From positions 2,232,001 through 2,296,000 of the forward strand of contig LR782234.1 of NCBI GenBank assembly GCA_902825215.1: DNA of 64,000 bases, written 5' to 3'. This document shows positions 63,302 through 64,000 of this stretch, piece after piece. This stretch comes from Pseudomonas fluorescens. Lineage in GTDB: Bacteria; Pseudomonadota; Gammaproteobacteria; Pseudomonadales; Pseudomonadaceae. The position numbers and the translations under genes are program-made. Position 1 is the stretch's first letter. Every line of letters begins with the position of its first letter. The notes beneath the pieces are model-generated. The model did no database searches and was not told the origin of the DNA. It saw nothing but the letters and a program-made list of their open reading frames with translations.

Positions 63302-64000
63302 TCAGTTGAGGTGGGTTTTCAGCTCGGCGGCGGCTTGCCGTACCGCCGCTTGCACTTCGGGGATCTGGCTCAGCGGGTTGAGCAGGCCGAAGTCATGAAT
63401 CATCCCGTTGTAGCGCACCGAGGTCACCGCGACGCCGGCCGCATCGAGGTGCCGCGCATAGCCTTCGCCTTCATCGCGCAGCACGTCGAATTCGGCGGTC
63501 TGCACCAGCGCTGCCGGCAAGCCCTTGAGCTGTTCGCTGCTGGCGTTGAGCGGCGAGGCGTGGATCTGTGCACGCTCGGCCGGGTTAGTGGTGTAGTTGT
63601 CCCAGAACCACTGCATCATGCCTTTGGTGAGGAAATGTCCCTCGGCAAATTGCTGGTACGAACCGTCCTCGAACTGCGCGTTGGTCACCGGCCACATCAG
63701 CAACTGGAAGCGCAGCGCCGGGGCTTTCTGTTCCTTGGCCATCAACGCTACCACCGCCGCCATGTTGCCGCCGACGCTGTTGCCGGCCACCGCGAGGCGT
63801 TTGCCATCGACACCGATTTGCTTGCCGTGCTCGGCGACCCATTTCGTCGCGGCGTAGGCCTGGTTGATCGCGGTCGGGTACTGCGCTTCCGGCGACGGTG
63901 TGTAATCGACGTACACCGCAACCGCGCCAGAACCCACCACCAGATCACGAATCAGCCGTTGGTGCGTAGGGAAATCGCCGAGCACCCAGCCGCCACCGTG
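63302..64000 (-). CDS. Alpha/beta hydrolase, HSL-type esterase (5' end beyond the window)
   Basis: The visible 232 residues are open to the right edge, so the N-terminus is missing. The edge reads HGGGWVLGDFPTH, the HGGG oxyanion-hole motif of the hormone-sensitive-lipase family. The nucleophile elbow is GNSVGG rather than the usual GDSAGG; the Asp is in EFDVLRDEGEGYARHL and the His in GMIHDFGLLN. Probably an acetyl-esterase-like enzyme; no signal can be judged. Confidence 0.88.
   Translation of the reverse strand, partial: HGGGWVLGDFPTHQRLIRDLVVGSGAVAVYVDYTPSPEAQYPTAINQAYAATKWVAEHGKQIGVDGKRLAVAGNSVGGNMAAVVALMAKEQKAPALRFQLLMWPVTNAQFEDGSYQQFAEGHFLTKGMMQWFWDNYTTNPAERAQIHASPLNASSEQLKGLPAALVQTAEFDVLRDEGEGYARHLDAAGVAVTSVRYNGMIHDFGLLNPLSQIPEVQAAVRQAAAELKTHLN

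Overview
The window looks like chromosomal DNA of a Pseudomonas of the P. fluorescens group. Three things suggest this: gene order typical of the genus (accD-folC-dedD-cvpA-purF-metZ; thrS-infC-rpmI-rplT-pheS-pheT-ihfA-merR-tRNA-Pro), high-GC coding sequence with long antisense shadow frames, and Pseudomonas-style REP/REPIN repeats. An RsmE-type CsrA protein and an rbs operon ending in a nucleoside hydrolase fit the same group. No prophage, CRISPR array, rRNA or plasmid gene is visible. The only complete mobile element is an IS3-family insertion sequence at 60559-61814.

Layout. 0.2-7.3 kb: housekeeping genes for fatty acid, folate, purine and methionine synthesis, with cell-envelope genes. 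7.3-8.4 kb: tRNA-Val and two near-identical tRNA-Asp genes, a terminator and a REPIN. 8.4-14 kb: operon for a Tat-exported molybdenum hydroxylase, its 2Fe-2S subunit, a three-haem cytochrome c and an XdhC maturation factor. 14-22.3 kb: single genes (PuuB-like oxidase, tRNA-Val, GAF protein, a candidate small RNA, DUF2214, rsmE, siderophore-interacting protein, endonuclease I, DUF1654, periplasmic asparaginase). 22.3-29.4 kb: ribose operon rbsBACRKD plus a secreted nucleoside hydrolase, behind a promoter whose start region is covered by a perfect LacI-type palindrome. 29.4-31.5 kb: small genes and a cold-shock gene. 31.6-39.3 kb: translation block with a structured thrS leader, a non-ATG infC start and hairpins before pheST.

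39.3-48.8 kb holds small secreted or membrane proteins, including two under 60 codons, then an alpha/beta hydrolase, quinone oxidoreductase, MFS transporter with divergent LysR regulator, pirin and a GlxA-type regulator. 48.8-56 kb is regulator-rich. Two paralogous winged-helix/NTPase regulators face each other and overlap at their 3' ends; one is about half length and the other carries a REP sequence inside its coding region. An AraC-type regulator, an exported metallo-beta-lactamase-fold hydrolase and a LysR regulator follow. 56.7-60.4 kb is a four-gene operon (DoxX, membrane-anchored ABM protein, YtcJ-type amidohydrolase with a His/Cys-rich tail, isochorismatase-fold hydrolase). It is bracketed by two copies of one terminal-inverted-repeat element in opposite orientations, and the IS3 element sits against the right copy. 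The window ends with a MscS/cNMP channel and an alpha/beta hydrolase cut by the right edge.

The most interesting points are the two threonine-anticodon-like hairpins before thrS, the repeat-bracketed operon, the REP inside a reading frame, the candidate small RNA near 16.5 kb, and the hidden small genes.
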